64,000 bases of DNA, taken from positions 1 through 64,000 of the forward strand of contig NZ_CAMJFM010000004.1 of the NCBI RefSeq assembly GCF_946404925.1, written 5' to 3'. Under the pieces are notes generated by a model that worked only from the letters and a program-made list of their open reading frames with translations, made no database searches and was not told the DNA's origin. Each line of letters begins with the position of its first letter. Positions within the stretch are counted from its first letter, which is position 1. This document shows positions 54,420 through 62,663 of this stretch, piece after piece. The position numbers and the translations under genes are program-made. This stretch comes from an uncultured Prevotella sp. (lineage in GTDB: Bacteria; Bacteroidota; Bacteroidia; Bacteroidales; Bacteroidaceae).

Positions 54420-55436
54420 TTAGAAGTGTACTAATATACGGAATATCTTGCCTGGAGCCTCCGACCATTGGCGCATAGCCTCGGGAGCATCCTCAGGAGC
54501 TACATCGCCCGAAATCAGGCGGTTGACAGGACAAGTGCCGCGCTCCAAGTAGCGGATAACTGCGAGGAAGTCGGCTGGCTGAGCGTTGCGCGAACCACGG
54601 ATGTCGAGTTCCTTCTGAACGAAGAACTTGGTCTGGAACGACACGTCGGTCTTGGCATAGCCGATGCAGACCACGCGACCGGTGAAGGCCACCTCGTTTA
54701 CGGCCATCTGATAGGTTGGTGCGCTACCTACAGCCTCGATAATCACGTCGGGGCCGAAGCCTGCGGTGAGCTGCTGTAGCTTTTCGTGCGCATCCTCGGT
54801 CTTGGTGTTAACGGTGTATGTCGCACCCAACTCCTTGGCCAGCGCCAGCTTCTCGTCGTCGATGTCGGCAGCGATGACGGTAGCACCGCGCAGGGCCGAG
54901 CGAACAATTGCGCCGAGGCCCACCATACCGCAACCGATGACCATTACGGTGTCGATATCGGTTACCTGAGCGCGGTTCACAGCGTGGAAACCTACGCTCA
55001 TTGGTTCGATGAGTGCGCAGGTGCGAGGATCGAGATTGCCTGCGGGGATGATCTTCTCCCAAGGCAGGGCGATGAACTCGCGCATAGCGCCGTTGCGCTG
55101 TACGCCCAGAGTCTCGTTGTGCTCGCAGGCATTTACGCGCTGGTTACGACACGATGCACACTTGCCGCAGTTGGTGTAGGGGTTGCAGGTAACCACCATG
55201 CCTGGTTTCAGAATCTCAGGCACATCGGCACCCACCTTCTCGATGACTGCGCCTACCTCGTGTCCGGGTATGACGGGCATCTTAACCATAGGATTCTTAC
55301 CCAGCCATGTGTTGAGGTCGGAACCGCAGAATCCAACATACTTGAGGCGCAGCAGCACCTCGTTAGCCTTCAGCTCTTGTTCGGCTATGTTTACTATTTC
55401 CATCTGGCGCTCGCCAGAAATCTGTATTGCTTTCAT
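54420..55436 (-). CDS. Zinc-dependent medium-chain alcohol dehydrogenase
   Basis: This 338-residue enzyme has the catalytic-zinc region GFCGSDLNTWLGK and PVIPGHEVGAVIEKVG, the structural-zinc cysteines in CGKCASCRNQRVNAC, and the NAD site VMVIGCGMVGLGAIVRSA. It is like L-threonine/sorbitol-type dehydrogenases that oxidise secondary alcohols of sugars. It lies 16 bases upstream of the permease gene in the operon. It could oxidise a sugar or sugar-acid alcohol in the pathway. Confidence 0.9.
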   Translation of the reverse strand: MKAIQISGERQMEIVNIAEQELKANEVLLRLKYVGFCGSDLNTWLGKNPMVKMPVIPGHEVGAVIEKVGADVPEILKPGMVVTCNPYTNCGKCASCRNQRVNACEHNETLGVQRNGAMREFIALPWEKIIPAGNLDPRTCALIEPMSVGFHAVNRAQVTDIDTVMVIGCGMVGLGAIVRSALRGATVIAADIDDEKLALAKELGATYTVNTKTEDAHEKLQQLTAGFGPDVIIEAVGSAPTYQMAVNEVAFTGRVVCIGYAKTDVSFQTKFFVQKELDIRGSRNAQPADFLAVIRYLERGTCPVNRLISGDVAPEDAPEAMRQWSEAPGKIFRILVHF

Positions 55437-55477
55437 TCTCTTTTAATTATTTATTTTCCGTAGGCCATCTATATTTA

Positions 55478-56389
55478 TCACTCACTCATGTTTTTGATGT
55501 AGGGGAGGTCGGGCAGGGTGCCGAAGCCGAAGAACTTCTTGGCATTTTCGCCAAGGAACAGGCGCTTCTCGTCGGCGGTCAGCTCGGTTGTCTTTTCTAC
55601 AAAGTCGTAGCTCATCTTGTAGGTGATGGCGGTGATGGTGCGTGGGTAGTCGCTACCCCACATCAGCTTCTCCATACCTACCTCGTCAGCTGCCTCCTTG
55701 ATGGCGCGGATGGCCGACGGGTAGGGGTAGAACTCATCGTTGAAGAGCCACGTGATGCCGCCGCTCTCGATGAACACATTCTCGTGGCGGGCCAGCTTGA
55801 TCTGCTCCATCCAACCGGGGCGCGTAACCATGCCGAAGTGGCCGATGGCTATCTTCAGCTTGGGGCACTCCTGGATAATCTCTTCCATCTGACCCACCTG
55901 TGCGTCGCCGTCCTGCAGCTCTATGCCCAGTATCTTGCCTTTTTCCTCCAGCATGTGCATCAGTTGCATCATCTCGCTGTTCAAGAACTGCTTGGGCAGT
56001 CGGGCGGCGGGTATCTTGATGCCCTTGAATGCATCGACCACCGATGGGGCCACATCGATGAAGCCTGCGTGGCGATAGTCCAGCATGCCGAAGGTGAAGA
56101 AACGGTCAGGATAGCGGTTGGCCACCTGAATGAGATAGCTGTTCTGTATGCCGTCGATGAACTCCTGAGTCACAACGGCTGCGGCCACTTGGGCGTAGTC
56201 CATATTGCTCAGAAATCGCTCGGCAGTGTTCTGACCGTCGGTCATATATGGCGGCAGCATCTGGCGCTCCTCGCCGAAGAACAGCGAGCGGCTGCGGTTG
56301 GGCTCCAGCTGACAGATACGCTGGTTATCGACCACCGTGTCCTGATTCAGCCACAGATGACTGTGCGCGTCGATTATGAGTTTTTCCAT
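55478..56389 (-). CDS. Amidohydrolase-superfamily sugar lactonase-like
   Basis: This 303-residue protein starts with the metal motif IIDAHSHLWL (H-x-H) and has IAIGHFGMVTRPGW and a late LMWGSDYPRTITA with the conserved Asp. This is the COG3618 type of metal-dependent hydrolase, which includes L-fucono-1,5-lactonases. Its position behind an aldo/keto reductase that fits a sugar dehydrogenase supports a lactonase role. The two genes overlap by 16 bases. Confidence 0.82.
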   Translation of the reverse strand: MEKLIIDAHSHLWLNQDTVVDNQRICQLEPNRSRSLFFGEERQMLPPYMTDGQNTAERFLSNMDYAQVAAAVVTQEFIDGIQNSYLIQVANRYPDRFFTFGMLDYRHAGFIDVAPSVVDAFKGIKIPAARLPKQFLNSEMMQLMHMLEEKGKILGIELQDGDAQVGQMEEIIQECPKLKIAIGHFGMVTRPGWMEQIKLARHENVFIESGGITWLFNDEFYPYPSAIRAIKEAADEVGMEKLMWGSDYPRTITAITYKMSYDFVEKTTELTADEKRLFLGENAKKFFGFGTLPDLPYIKNMSE

Positions 56390-57324
56390 CTTACAAACAT
56401 TTGGTCGCCTATGATTTCCTGTACCTTCTTAACCAGCTCCTCGTCCATTGGCTCGTTCACATACTGTATGTTCTTGAGCACATTCTTGGGGTTGGCACTG
56501 CTGAAGAGTGTGGTGGCTATGCGTGGGTTCAGACTGGTAGAGAACTGGATGGCCAGCTTGTCGATGGGGTAGCCCTGCTCTTCGCAGTAGGCTGCGGCCT
56601 TGGCGCAAGCACGCTGCAGATCCTTGCCTGCCGGATGCCAGTCGGGTGCGCCGCGCTGGGATAGTAATCCCATTGAGAATGGCGATGCATTGATGACGCC
56701 CACACCATGCTGCTCGAAAAATCCGAGATAGTCGGCCAGCAGCGTGTCGTTCAGCGAATAGTGGCAGAAGTTCAGAATGCTCTCAACGGTTCCCTCGGGT
56801 GCGTGCTCTACCACCCATTTCAGGTTCTCGGGCTGCAGGTCGGTAATACCTACATGCTTCACCACGCCCTTGTCGCGCAGCTCTACCAGTGCAGGCAGCG
56901 TTTCGTCGACGATGAGTTGCAGTCCGCCCTCCATATCGCCTTGGAACTCAATGTCGTGCACGTTAATCAGGTCGATGTAGTCCACGTTCAGTCGCTCCAT
57001 ACTCTCGTAAACGCTCTCTTGAGCGCGCTTAGCGCTGTAGTCCCAGGTGTTTACGCCGTTGTGTCCGTATCGGCCCACCTTGGTCGATAGGAAGTATTTT
57101 TCATGGGGGATCTCTTTCAGGGCTTTACCCAATACTGTCTCGGCCTTCAGGTGGCCGTAGTAGGGCGACACGTCGATGAAGTTAATGCCGTTGTCAACTG
57201 CTGTGTGTACAGCCTCGATGCCCTCTTCTTCGCGGATGCTGTGGAAAACTCCGCCCAGCGATGATGCTCCGAACCCCAAGTTCGAAACCTTCATCCCTGT
57301 TTTACCGATTTCATTGTATACCAT
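56374..57324 (-). CDS. Aldo/keto reductase, L-fucose/L-galactose dehydrogenase-like
   Basis: This 316-residue NAD(P)-dependent enzyme has the AKR tetrad: GINFIDVSPYYGHLKAETVL (Asp, Tyr), KYFLSTKVGRYG (Lys) and LINVHDIEFQG (His). GVGVINASPFSMGLLSQRGA matches the L-galactose/L-fucose dehydrogenase branch. It would oxidise the sugar to a lactone, which the next gene product could open. It starts 19 bases after the mutarotase gene. Confidence 0.87.
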   Translation of the reverse strand: MVYNEIGKTGMKVSNLGFGASSLGGVFHSIREEEGIEAVHTAVDNGINFIDVSPYYGHLKAETVLGKALKEIPHEKYFLSTKVGRYGHNGVNTWDYSAKRAQESVYESMERLNVDYIDLINVHDIEFQGDMEGGLQLIVDETLPALVELRDKGVVKHVGITDLQPENLKWVVEHAPEGTVESILNFCHYSLNDTLLADYLGFFEQHGVGVINASPFSMGLLSQRGAPDWHPAGKDLQRACAKAAAYCEEQGYPIDKLAIQFSTSLNPRIATTLFSSANPKNVLKNIQYVNEPMDEELVKKVQEIIGDQMFVRWKNS

Positions 57325-57343
57325 ATACTTGTTGTTTTGTTAC

Positions 57344-57742
57344 TTATTCATACAGGTGGAATATGCGCTCCATCAGCGTCCACTTCTGGTCGGATGTGCA
57401 GCCGGGCTTGCAGTCCTGGAATATGGCCGTGTAGGCCTCCCATTCAGCCTGTCGGGGCAGTGTGGCCAGCTTGGCCATCGCCGTATCCCAGTCGAAGTCG
57501 GCGGGCGTTTCAACAATCATAAACAGATGGTTGCCCTCGATGTAGATTTCCATCTCCAGTATGCCCACCTCGCGGATGCCTGCTCTGATTTCGGGCCACG
57601 AGTGATATTGGTCGTGCGCCTCGATGTATTTGGCAATGAGTTCTGGGTCGTTCTTCAGGTCAAGCGTCTGGCAGTATCTCTTTACTTTGACTCCATACTC
57701 CTTGCGTTCGTAGCCCATTGTTTTGTTGTTATTATCTGTCAT
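57344..57742 (-). CDS. L-rhamnose/L-fucose mutarotase family
   Basis: This 132-residue protein belongs to the RhaM/DUF718 family: RYCQTLDLKNDPELIAKYIE, HDQYHSWPEIRAGIREVGIL with the conserved His, and MIVETPADFDWDTAM. Members interconvert alpha and beta anomers of L-rhamnose or L-fucose. It is the first gene of the operon (57742 to 50268), behind the -7 box at 57772-57779. An in-frame Met at residue 9 is an alternative start. Confidence 0.9.
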   Translation of the reverse strand: MTDNNNKTMGYERKEYGVKVKRYCQTLDLKNDPELIAKYIEAHDQYHSWPEIRAGIREVGILEMEIYIEGNHLFMIVETPADFDWDTAMAKLATLPRQAEWEAYTAIFQDCKPGCTSDQKWTLMERIFHLYE

Positions 57743-57771
57743 TTCTTCCGATTGATATTTGTTAGGTGCTG

Positions 57772-57779
57772 CAAAAATA
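57772..57779 (-). promoter_or_regulatory. -7 box TATTTTTG of the fucose-type operon
   Basis: It lies 29 bases upstream of the ATG at 57742. The 117 bases between it and the divergent AraC promoter (57897) are A+T-rich and probably hold the AraC binding sites; no clear direct repeat was found. Confidence 0.6.
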
Positions 57780-57896
57780 CGAAAAAGAAACCATAACTGC
57801 CAACAGAATATCGATAATTTTTCATAAAAAATGGCCTAAAGAGTCAATAAACTGCAAATTGGTCGATATTATCCCATGTCATATCGCTTTTTTATA

Positions 57897-57904
57897 TATC
57901 TTTG
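57897..57904 (+). promoter_or_regulatory. -7 box TATCTTTG of the AraC-type gene
   Basis: It lies 24 bases before the ATG at 57929 and faces away from the operon promoter. Confidence 0.6.
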
Positions 57905-57928
57905 CAGCAACAAAAGTAATCATATCGT

Positions 57929-58792
57929 ATGAACTTATCCGTTGATCAGCTACATCTGTTGACTCTGAATGTGGGTTACGCCCAGCATAATGCCGATTGG
58001 AACTGGAAGCATGTGCGTAGTCCTTTCGCCCGCCTGTATTATGTTACCGAGGGCGAGGCCAAGGTGGTTATCGGTTCGGATGTGTATCAGCTCACGCCGC
58101 ACCACCTGTATTTCATTCCGGCGTTTACCGAGCACAGTTGTGTGTGCGATGCTGTGTTCTCGCATTACTATATTCATATTTACGAGGATCACCAGCAGGG
58201 CCCGGGCATACTTGACGATTGGGCGTTCCCGATTGAGGTCGATGCCTCGCCGATAGACCTTGAGCTGTTCAGGCAGCTTTGCGCCATCAACCCGTTTATG
58301 AAACTGCCTGCCTCTAATCCGCAGTCGTACGATAATCACCCCACGCTGATCAGTAACATCCAGCTGAATCTGCGCCGTCCGTTCTACGATAAGGTGGAGT
58401 CGCGCGGCATACTGTATATCCTGATGTCGCGATTCCTGAAGCACGCATCGCCTAAGGCCGAGGTGCGCGATGACCGCATACACCACACGCTGGCCTACAT
58501 CCGCAAGCATCTGGACAGCCGACTGGATATCGACCAGCTGGCCGATAACGCCTGTATGTCGAAGGATCATTTCATTCGTATCTTCAAACGCGAAACGGGC
58601 GAGACACCTAATGTGTATATCACCAAGCGTAAACTGGAGAAGGCCGAGCTGGCCTTGGTAACTACCGACCTGTCGATTAAGGGTGTGGCCGAATTGCTGG
58701 GCTACGACGATTACTCGTACTTTAACCGCCTGTTCAAGAAAAATGCGGGCATCACGCCGCAGCAGTATCGCGAGAAGCATTATTCGGCGTAG
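57929..58792 (+). CDS. AraC-family transcription regulator
   Basis: This 287-residue protein has an N-terminal cupin-like sensor part (FARLYYVTEGEAKVVIGSDV, LTPHHLYFIPAFTEHSCVCD). The C-terminal AraC double helix-turn-helix reads LDSRLDIDQLADNACMSKDH, then ELLGYDDYSYFNRLFKKNAG. It is divergent from the sugar operon and most likely controls it in response to the sugar. Its 3' end overlaps that of the convergent C1 peptidase gene by 13 bases. Confidence 0.9.
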   Translation: MNLSVDQLHLLTLNVGYAQHNADWNWKHVRSPFARLYYVTEGEAKVVIGSDVYQLTPHHLYFIPAFTEHSCVCDAVFSHYYIHIYEDHQQGPGILDDWAFPIEVDASPIDLELFRQLCAINPFMKLPASNPQSYDNHPTLISNIQLNLRRPFYDKVESRGILYILMSRFLKHASPKAEVRDDRIHHTLAYIRKHLDSRLDIDQLADNACMSKDHFIRIFKRETGETPNVYITKRKLEKAELALVTTDLSIKGVAELLGYDDYSYFNRLFKKNAGITPQQYREKHYSA

Positions 58793-59571
58793 GCCTCGCG
58801 TGTCATCTCTACGGCCACCGTTTCGCTGCGGAACATCTGGTAGCTCACGTATTCCAGTCCGTTGTGCGGGCCTGTTTCTCCCCACGAGTTTTTCATAATG
58901 AAGTATCGCTCGCCCGCGTCGTCGTGGGCCAGTCCTACTATGGCCATCGCGTGGTTGCGGTCTTCCCAGCACACGCCGTGGTGGCGTTTCACCGCGCGTT
59001 CGGTTTTGACCAATAGTGTGTCGATGGGTATGTTCAGATACTGCTCGTGGGTCCAGTTGTCGGGCACTTTCAGCTCTGATACTTCGTTGTATGGTTTGCT
59101 GTCGTCGCAGCTCAGGGCGATGTATTCGCCGGGCTTGCACACGCTGCGGGCAAACTCCTGCGGTGTGTATTGTGCGCCCAGCATAAACACCCATCGGGGT
59201 GCGGGTGTGTCGGGCTTGCGCATAGCGTCGTAGCCGCAGATGCCGTATTTCTCAATCATGGTGATGAGTGTGGTGGGTTCGCCGCGCCTCGATTGTGGGC
59301 AGTCGGGCTCTTGTTCTATCATCTTTTCTATATAATAAGGTGAAAGGTTCACCGAGTCGCCCCAGGCCAGATGTTCGGTCTCGATGGTGGCCAGCATGGC
59401 GTATATCCAGCACGTCTGGCTCTCGCCCTGGTCCTTCACGGGTGTCATGCCGTTCATCACGTCGGTGGTGAAGTGCTTACCCTCGGGCGTGTACTGGCTC
59501 GTCTGCTGCGCACAACTGCCCATCAGTACAGCCATAGCGGCCCCACAAACTATCCATGTTTTCAGTTTCAT
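58780..59571 (-). CDS. C1 (papain-like) peptidase lipoprotein
   Basis: This 263-residue lipoprotein starts MKLKTWIVCGAAMAVLMGSC. It has the papain-family residues: the oxyanion Gln and nucleophile Cys in VKDQGESQTCWIYAMLATIE, the His in EDRNHAMAIVGLAHDD and the Asn in FIMKNSWGETGPHNGLEY. It is related to bleomycin-hydrolase/C1B-type enzymes. It would act in the periplasm or at the surface. Its ATG is only five bases from the -7 box, so the message may be leaderless. Confidence 0.88.
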   Translation of the reverse strand: MKLKTWIVCGAAMAVLMGSCAQQTSQYTPEGKHFTTDVMNGMTPVKDQGESQTCWIYAMLATIETEHLAWGDSVNLSPYYIEKMIEQEPDCPQSRRGEPTTLITMIEKYGICGYDAMRKPDTPAPRWVFMLGAQYTPQEFARSVCKPGEYIALSCDDSKPYNEVSELKVPDNWTHEQYLNIPIDTLLVKTERAVKRHHGVCWEDRNHAMAIVGLAHDDAGERYFIMKNSWGETGPHNGLEYVSYQMFRSETVAVEMTREAYAE

Positions 59572-59576
59572 CGCTG

Positions 59577-59677
59577 CAAAGTTAAGAATTTATAGGCACG
59601 AATTACACGAATTTACGCGAAAACTATAATAATTCGTGTTAATTCGCGTAATTCGTGCCAAAAAAGTTGTACCTTTG
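59577..59677. promoter_or_regulatory. Divergent promoters built on a 27-bp inverted repeat
   Basis: Arms 59595-59621 and 59633-59659 are inverted repeats with three mismatches. Each arm ends in GTAATTCGTGCC pointing outward. Exactly ten bases beyond lie the -7 boxes TAACTTTG (minus, 59577-59584) for the C1 peptidase and TACCTTTG (plus, 59670-59677) for the kinase genes. Confidence 0.7.
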
Positions 59678-59695
59678 CAACCTAATTCATTAATT

Positions 59696-60319
59696 ATGCA
59701 TATCGCAGTAGCAGGAAATATAGGTAGCGGCAAGTCAACCCTCACCCGTCTTCTGGCCCGTCATTACGGCTGGGAGCCTTGGTTCGAGTCGGTTGACAAT
59801 AACCCGTATCTGGAGGATTATTACCGCGATATTCATCGATGGTCGTTCAATATGGAGGTGTTCTTCCTCAAGGAGCGATTCCGCGCGCTTATCGCCATCG
59901 CCCAGAGTGACCATACCATCATTCAGGATCGTACCATATACGAGGGCGTTCATGTGTTTATGGAGAACAACCGCGATATGGGCAACCTCTCTGAGCGCGA
60001 CTACGAGACCTACATGGAGCTGTTCGAGCAGATGATGTCGGTGGTTAAACTGCCCGACCTCATGATTTATCTGCGTGCCTCGGTGCCGCACCTGGTAAGC
60101 AATATCCAGAAGCGTGGACGCGACTACGAGCAGACCATCCAACTGGAGTATCTGCAGAACCTGAATAGTCGTTACGACGACTTCATCTTCCATAAGTACC
60201 CCGGTCGCGTCATCACTATCGAGAAGGATAATCTCGACTTTCTCAACATCCCTCACGACTTAGCGGGAATAATAGACCGTATCGATTCTGAATTGTTTGG
60301 TCTATTCTCTCACCTCTAA
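59696..60319 (+). CDS. Deoxynucleoside kinase (first of a tandem pair)
   Basis: This 207-residue protein has the P-loop IAVAGNIGSGKSTLTRLLAR, WFESVDNNPYLEDYYRDIHR, the DRT motif in IIQDRTIYEGVHVFM and YLRASVPHLVSNIQKRGRDY. It belongs to the dNK family (deoxyadenosine/deoxyguanosine-type kinases), which phosphorylates deoxynucleosides in salvage. The ATG at 59696 starts right at the P-loop strand, as usual. A close paralogue follows after 32 bases. Confidence 0.92.
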   Translation: MHIAVAGNIGSGKSTLTRLLARHYGWEPWFESVDNNPYLEDYYRDIHRWSFNMEVFFLKERFRALIAIAQSDHTIIQDRTIYEGVHVFMENNRDMGNLSERDYETYMELFEQMMSVVKLPDLMIYLRASVPHLVSNIQKRGRDYEQTIQLEYLQNLNSRYDDFIFHKYPGRVITIEKDNLDFLNIPHDLAGIIDRIDSELFGLFSHL

Positions 60320-60351
60320 CCCCTCACCTCTCACCTCTAAAATTTATCATC

Positions 60352-60972
60352 ATGCATATCGCAATAGCAGGAAACATCGGTAGTGGCAAGACCACTCTTA
60401 CAAAATTGCTGGCCCATCGTTATGGTTGGATACCACGTTTCGAACCCGTAGACAACAACCCCTATCTGGCTGATTTCTACGCAGATATGCCTCGTTGGTC
60501 GTTCAATCTTCAGATTTATTTCCTGAACAAGCGATTCAAGGAGGTGGTCGAGATTTCGCAGTCTAAGGATACCATCATCCAGGATCGTACCATCTTTGAG
60601 GATGCGCGCATCTTTGCGCCCAACCTGCACGACCAGGGCATGATGAGCGATCGCGACTTTGCCAACTATACCGACCTGTTCGACCTGATGATGTCGCTGG
60701 TTAAGCTGCCCGACCTGATGATCTACATCCGCTCGAGCATTCCTACGCTGGTGGCGCAGATTCAGAAGCGTGGCCGCGAGTACGAGCAGACTATGCGCCT
60801 GGACTATCTGCAGGGATTGGAGAAGCGCTACGAGGACTGGATTGCCACTTATCGCGGTCCGCTGATCATCGTTGATGGCGACAACTGCAAGTTCGGCGAT
60901 CGTCCCGAGGACTTCAAGATGGTCTGCGAACTCATCGACCAGAAGCTATACGGTCTGTTCCCGTTGGAATGA
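60352..60972 (+). CDS. Deoxynucleoside kinase (second of a tandem pair)
   Basis: This 206-residue paralogue shares most motifs with the upstream kinase: IAIAGNIGSGKTTLTKLLAH, RFEPVDNNPYLADFYADMPR, IIQDRTIFEDARIF and YIRSSIPTLVAQIQKRGREY. The pair recalls the tandem dAK/dGK genes of lactobacilli, whose products form a mixed dimer. The two may differ in base preference; this is inference. They are likely co-transcribed. Confidence 0.92.
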   Translation: MHIAIAGNIGSGKTTLTKLLAHRYGWIPRFEPVDNNPYLADFYADMPRWSFNLQIYFLNKRFKEVVEISQSKDTIIQDRTIFEDARIFAPNLHDQGMMSDRDFANYTDLFDLMMSLVKLPDLMIYIRSSIPTLVAQIQKRGREYEQTMRLDYLQGLEKRYEDWIATYRGPLIIVDGDNCKFGDRPEDFKMVCELIDQKLYGLFPLE

Positions 60973-60980
60973 AATAAGTA

Positions 60981-61060
60981 GACAAGGAGACAAGTAGTTC
61001 AAGGAGTTCAAGACGTATGTCTGATACTCCGAGCTGCAAGGTAATGTCCTGAACTCCTTG
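60981..61060. repeat. Low-complexity inverted repeat
   Basis: The spacer between the kinase and U32 genes is rich in GGAGACAAG and GGAGTTCAAG units and their inverse. AAGGAGTTCA (61001-61010) and TGAACTCCTT (61050-61059) are perfect 10-bp arms. It may fold in RNA but has no T-tail. Confidence 0.55.
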
Positions 61061-61095
61061 TCTCCCTGTCTCCCTGAACTCCCAATATAATAAGT

Positions 61096-62334
61096 ATGAT
61101 TCAAGATTACGAAATAATGGCTCCTGTGGGTTCGCGCGAATCGCTCGCTGCGGCCATACAGGCTGGTGCCGACAGCATCTACTTCGGCATCGAGAAGTTA
61201 AACATGCGTGCCCATTCGGCATCGACTTTTACCATCGACGATCTGCGCGAGATAGCCGCTACATGCGATGAACACGGTATCAAGAGCTACCTCACCGTCA
61301 ATACCATCATCTATGGCGAGGATATACCCCTGATGCACCAGATTATCGATGCCGCCAAAGAGGCAGGCATCTCGGCCGTCATTGCCAGCGATGTGGCTGT
61401 GATGACCTATTGTAATAAGGTGGGGCAAGAGGTGCACCTCAGCACCCAGCTCAACATATCAAATATCGAGGCGCTCAAGTTCTACGCCCAGTTTGCCGAT
61501 GTGGTGGTGCTGGCGCGCGAGCTGAATATGGACCAGGTGGCCGAGATATTCCGCCAGGTTGAGGAGCAGCACATCTGCGGCCCCAGCGGCAATCAGATTC
61601 GTATCGAGATGTTCTGCCACGGCGCGCTCTGCATGGCCATCAGCGGCAAGTGCTACCTCAGTCTGCATGCCGCCAACCGCTCGGCCAATCGTGGCGAGTG
61701 CATTCAGGTGTGCCGCCGCTCGTATACCGCTACCGACAACGAGACGGGCTATCAGCTCGACATCGACAATAAGTATATCATGTCGCCCAAGGATTTGAAG
61801 ACCGTGCGTTTCATCGACCGCATGATGAAGTCGGGCGTTCGCGTGTTCAAGATCGAAGGTCGCGCCCGTGGCCCCGAATACGTCTACACCGTCATCCGCT
61901 GCTACAAGGAGGCCATTCAGGCTGTGATAGACGGCACGTTTACCGAGGAGAAGAAGGACGAGTGGGATGCTCGCCTGGCCACGGTGTTCAACCGCGGTTT
62001 CTGGGATGGCTACTATCAGGGCCAGCTGATGGGCGAGTGGAACAAGCACTACGGCTCGAATGCTACCGAGCGCAAGGTGTATATAGGCAAGGGCGTAAAG
62101 TACTTCTCGAAGCTGGGCGTGGCCGAGTTTACCGTAGAGGCCAACACCTTTAAGGTGGGCGACAAGATGCTGATTACGGGCCCCACCACGGGTGTGATGT
62201 ACGTAACGGCCAACGAGATTCACGGCGACAATGGCCCCGTAGAGGTAGCCGAGAAGGGCACCCGCGTGTCTATCGCCGTAACCGATAAAATCCGCCCGAG
62301 CGATAAGCTGTTTAAGCTCGAACCAACAGAATAA
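61096..62334 (+). CDS. U32 family protein (TrhP/YegQ-like)
   Basis: This 412-residue protein fits the U32 'peptidase' family from its start, EIMAPVGSRESLAAAIQAGA. It has DSIYFGIEKLNMRA and the cysteine set in MFCHGALCMAISGKCYLSLH and NRGECIQVCRR, which binds an Fe-S cluster in this family. The E. coli relatives TrhP (YegQ) take part in tRNA hydroxylation, so a tRNA role is more likely than proteolysis. A C-terminal beta domain (about 310-412) is present. It ends at a strong terminator. Confidence 0.9.
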   Translation: MIQDYEIMAPVGSRESLAAAIQAGADSIYFGIEKLNMRAHSASTFTIDDLREIAATCDEHGIKSYLTVNTIIYGEDIPLMHQIIDAAKEAGISAVIASDVAVMTYCNKVGQEVHLSTQLNISNIEALKFYAQFADVVVLARELNMDQVAEIFRQVEEQHICGPSGNQIRIEMFCHGALCMAISGKCYLSLHAANRSANRGECIQVCRRSYTATDNETGYQLDIDNKYIMSPKDLKTVRFIDRMMKSGVRVFKIEGRARGPEYVYTVIRCYKEAIQAVIDGTFTEEKKDEWDARLATVFNRGFWDGYYQGQLMGEWNKHYGSNATERKVYIGKGVKYFSKLGVAEFTVEANTFKVGDKMLITGPTTGVMYVTANEIHGDNGPVEVAEKGTRVSIAVTDKIRPSDKLFKLEPTE

Positions 62335-62375
62335 ATCAGGGGGCGCATCACTGCGCCCCCTGATTCTTGTGTTTT
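62334..62375 (+). terminator. Strong terminator after the U32 gene
   Basis: AATCAGGGGGCGCA (62334-62347) and TGCGCCCCCTGATT (62352-62365) pair perfectly over 14 bases with a four-base loop. A T-rich tail follows. Confidence 0.85.
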
Positions 62376-62428
62376 CACCAACCAATTACTAATCATTACT
62401 TTTACTAACAAAAACCTATAAATGTATG

Positions 62429-62524
62429 AAAAAACTCGCTCGGCTCTGCCGCTTGGTCTAAACCAAGAACTCAGTCCAATAATTATGTACCACTATAAAC
62501 CAAAACTATTACTAATCCTATTTC
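62429..62524 (-). ncRNA. Candidate small RNA
   Basis: In the 329-base gene-free stretch 62335-62663, a minus-strand -7 box TACCTTTG lies at 62531-62538. About 75-90 bases downstream the minus strand has two small hairpins (CTTGGT/ACCAAG, then CGGC/GCCG) and a run of six T (62434-62429). No ORF with a good start fits. The unit could be a roughly 95-base RNA or the relic of a gene. Confidence 0.35.
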
Positions 62525-62566
62525 CGAGTGCAAAGGTAAGCCATTCCTCTCACACCACCAAATCCG

Positions 62567-62598
62567 TTCAACCAATCCCCAAAATTTTTCAACCAATC
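62567..62598. repeat. Direct repeat TTCAACCAATC with 21-bp period
   Basis: TTCAACCAATC occurs at 62567-62577 and 62588-62598. Two-turn spacing of direct repeats is typical of activator sites such as those of LytTR regulators. It lies between a minus-strand box (62531) and the plus-strand box (62622-62629). Confidence 0.55.
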
Positions 62599-62621
62599 TG
62601 CGTCGTTTCAGAAATATTTAG

Positions 62622-62629
62622 TATCTTTG
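62622..62629 (+). promoter_or_regulatory. -7 box TATCTTTG of the TIM-barrel gene
   Basis: It lies 34 bases before the ATG at 62664 and 23 bases after the second direct repeat. Confidence 0.6.
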
Positions 62630-62663
62630 CCCCGAAAATTAAGAATCGTAAACTATAAACATT

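Noticed and set aside
54786..55463. Plus-strand ORF (225 codons) inside the Zn-ADH gene
   Set aside because: It mirrors the codons of the alcohol dehydrogenase and shows no protein-family motif.
60307..60340. CTCACCTCT repeats between the two kinase genes
   Set aside because: It is a short low-complexity run without structure or spacing that suggests a function.
61459..62385. Long minus-strand ORF (308 codons)
   Set aside because: It is antisense to the U32 gene, whose motifs are clear. It crosses the strong terminator at 62334-62375.
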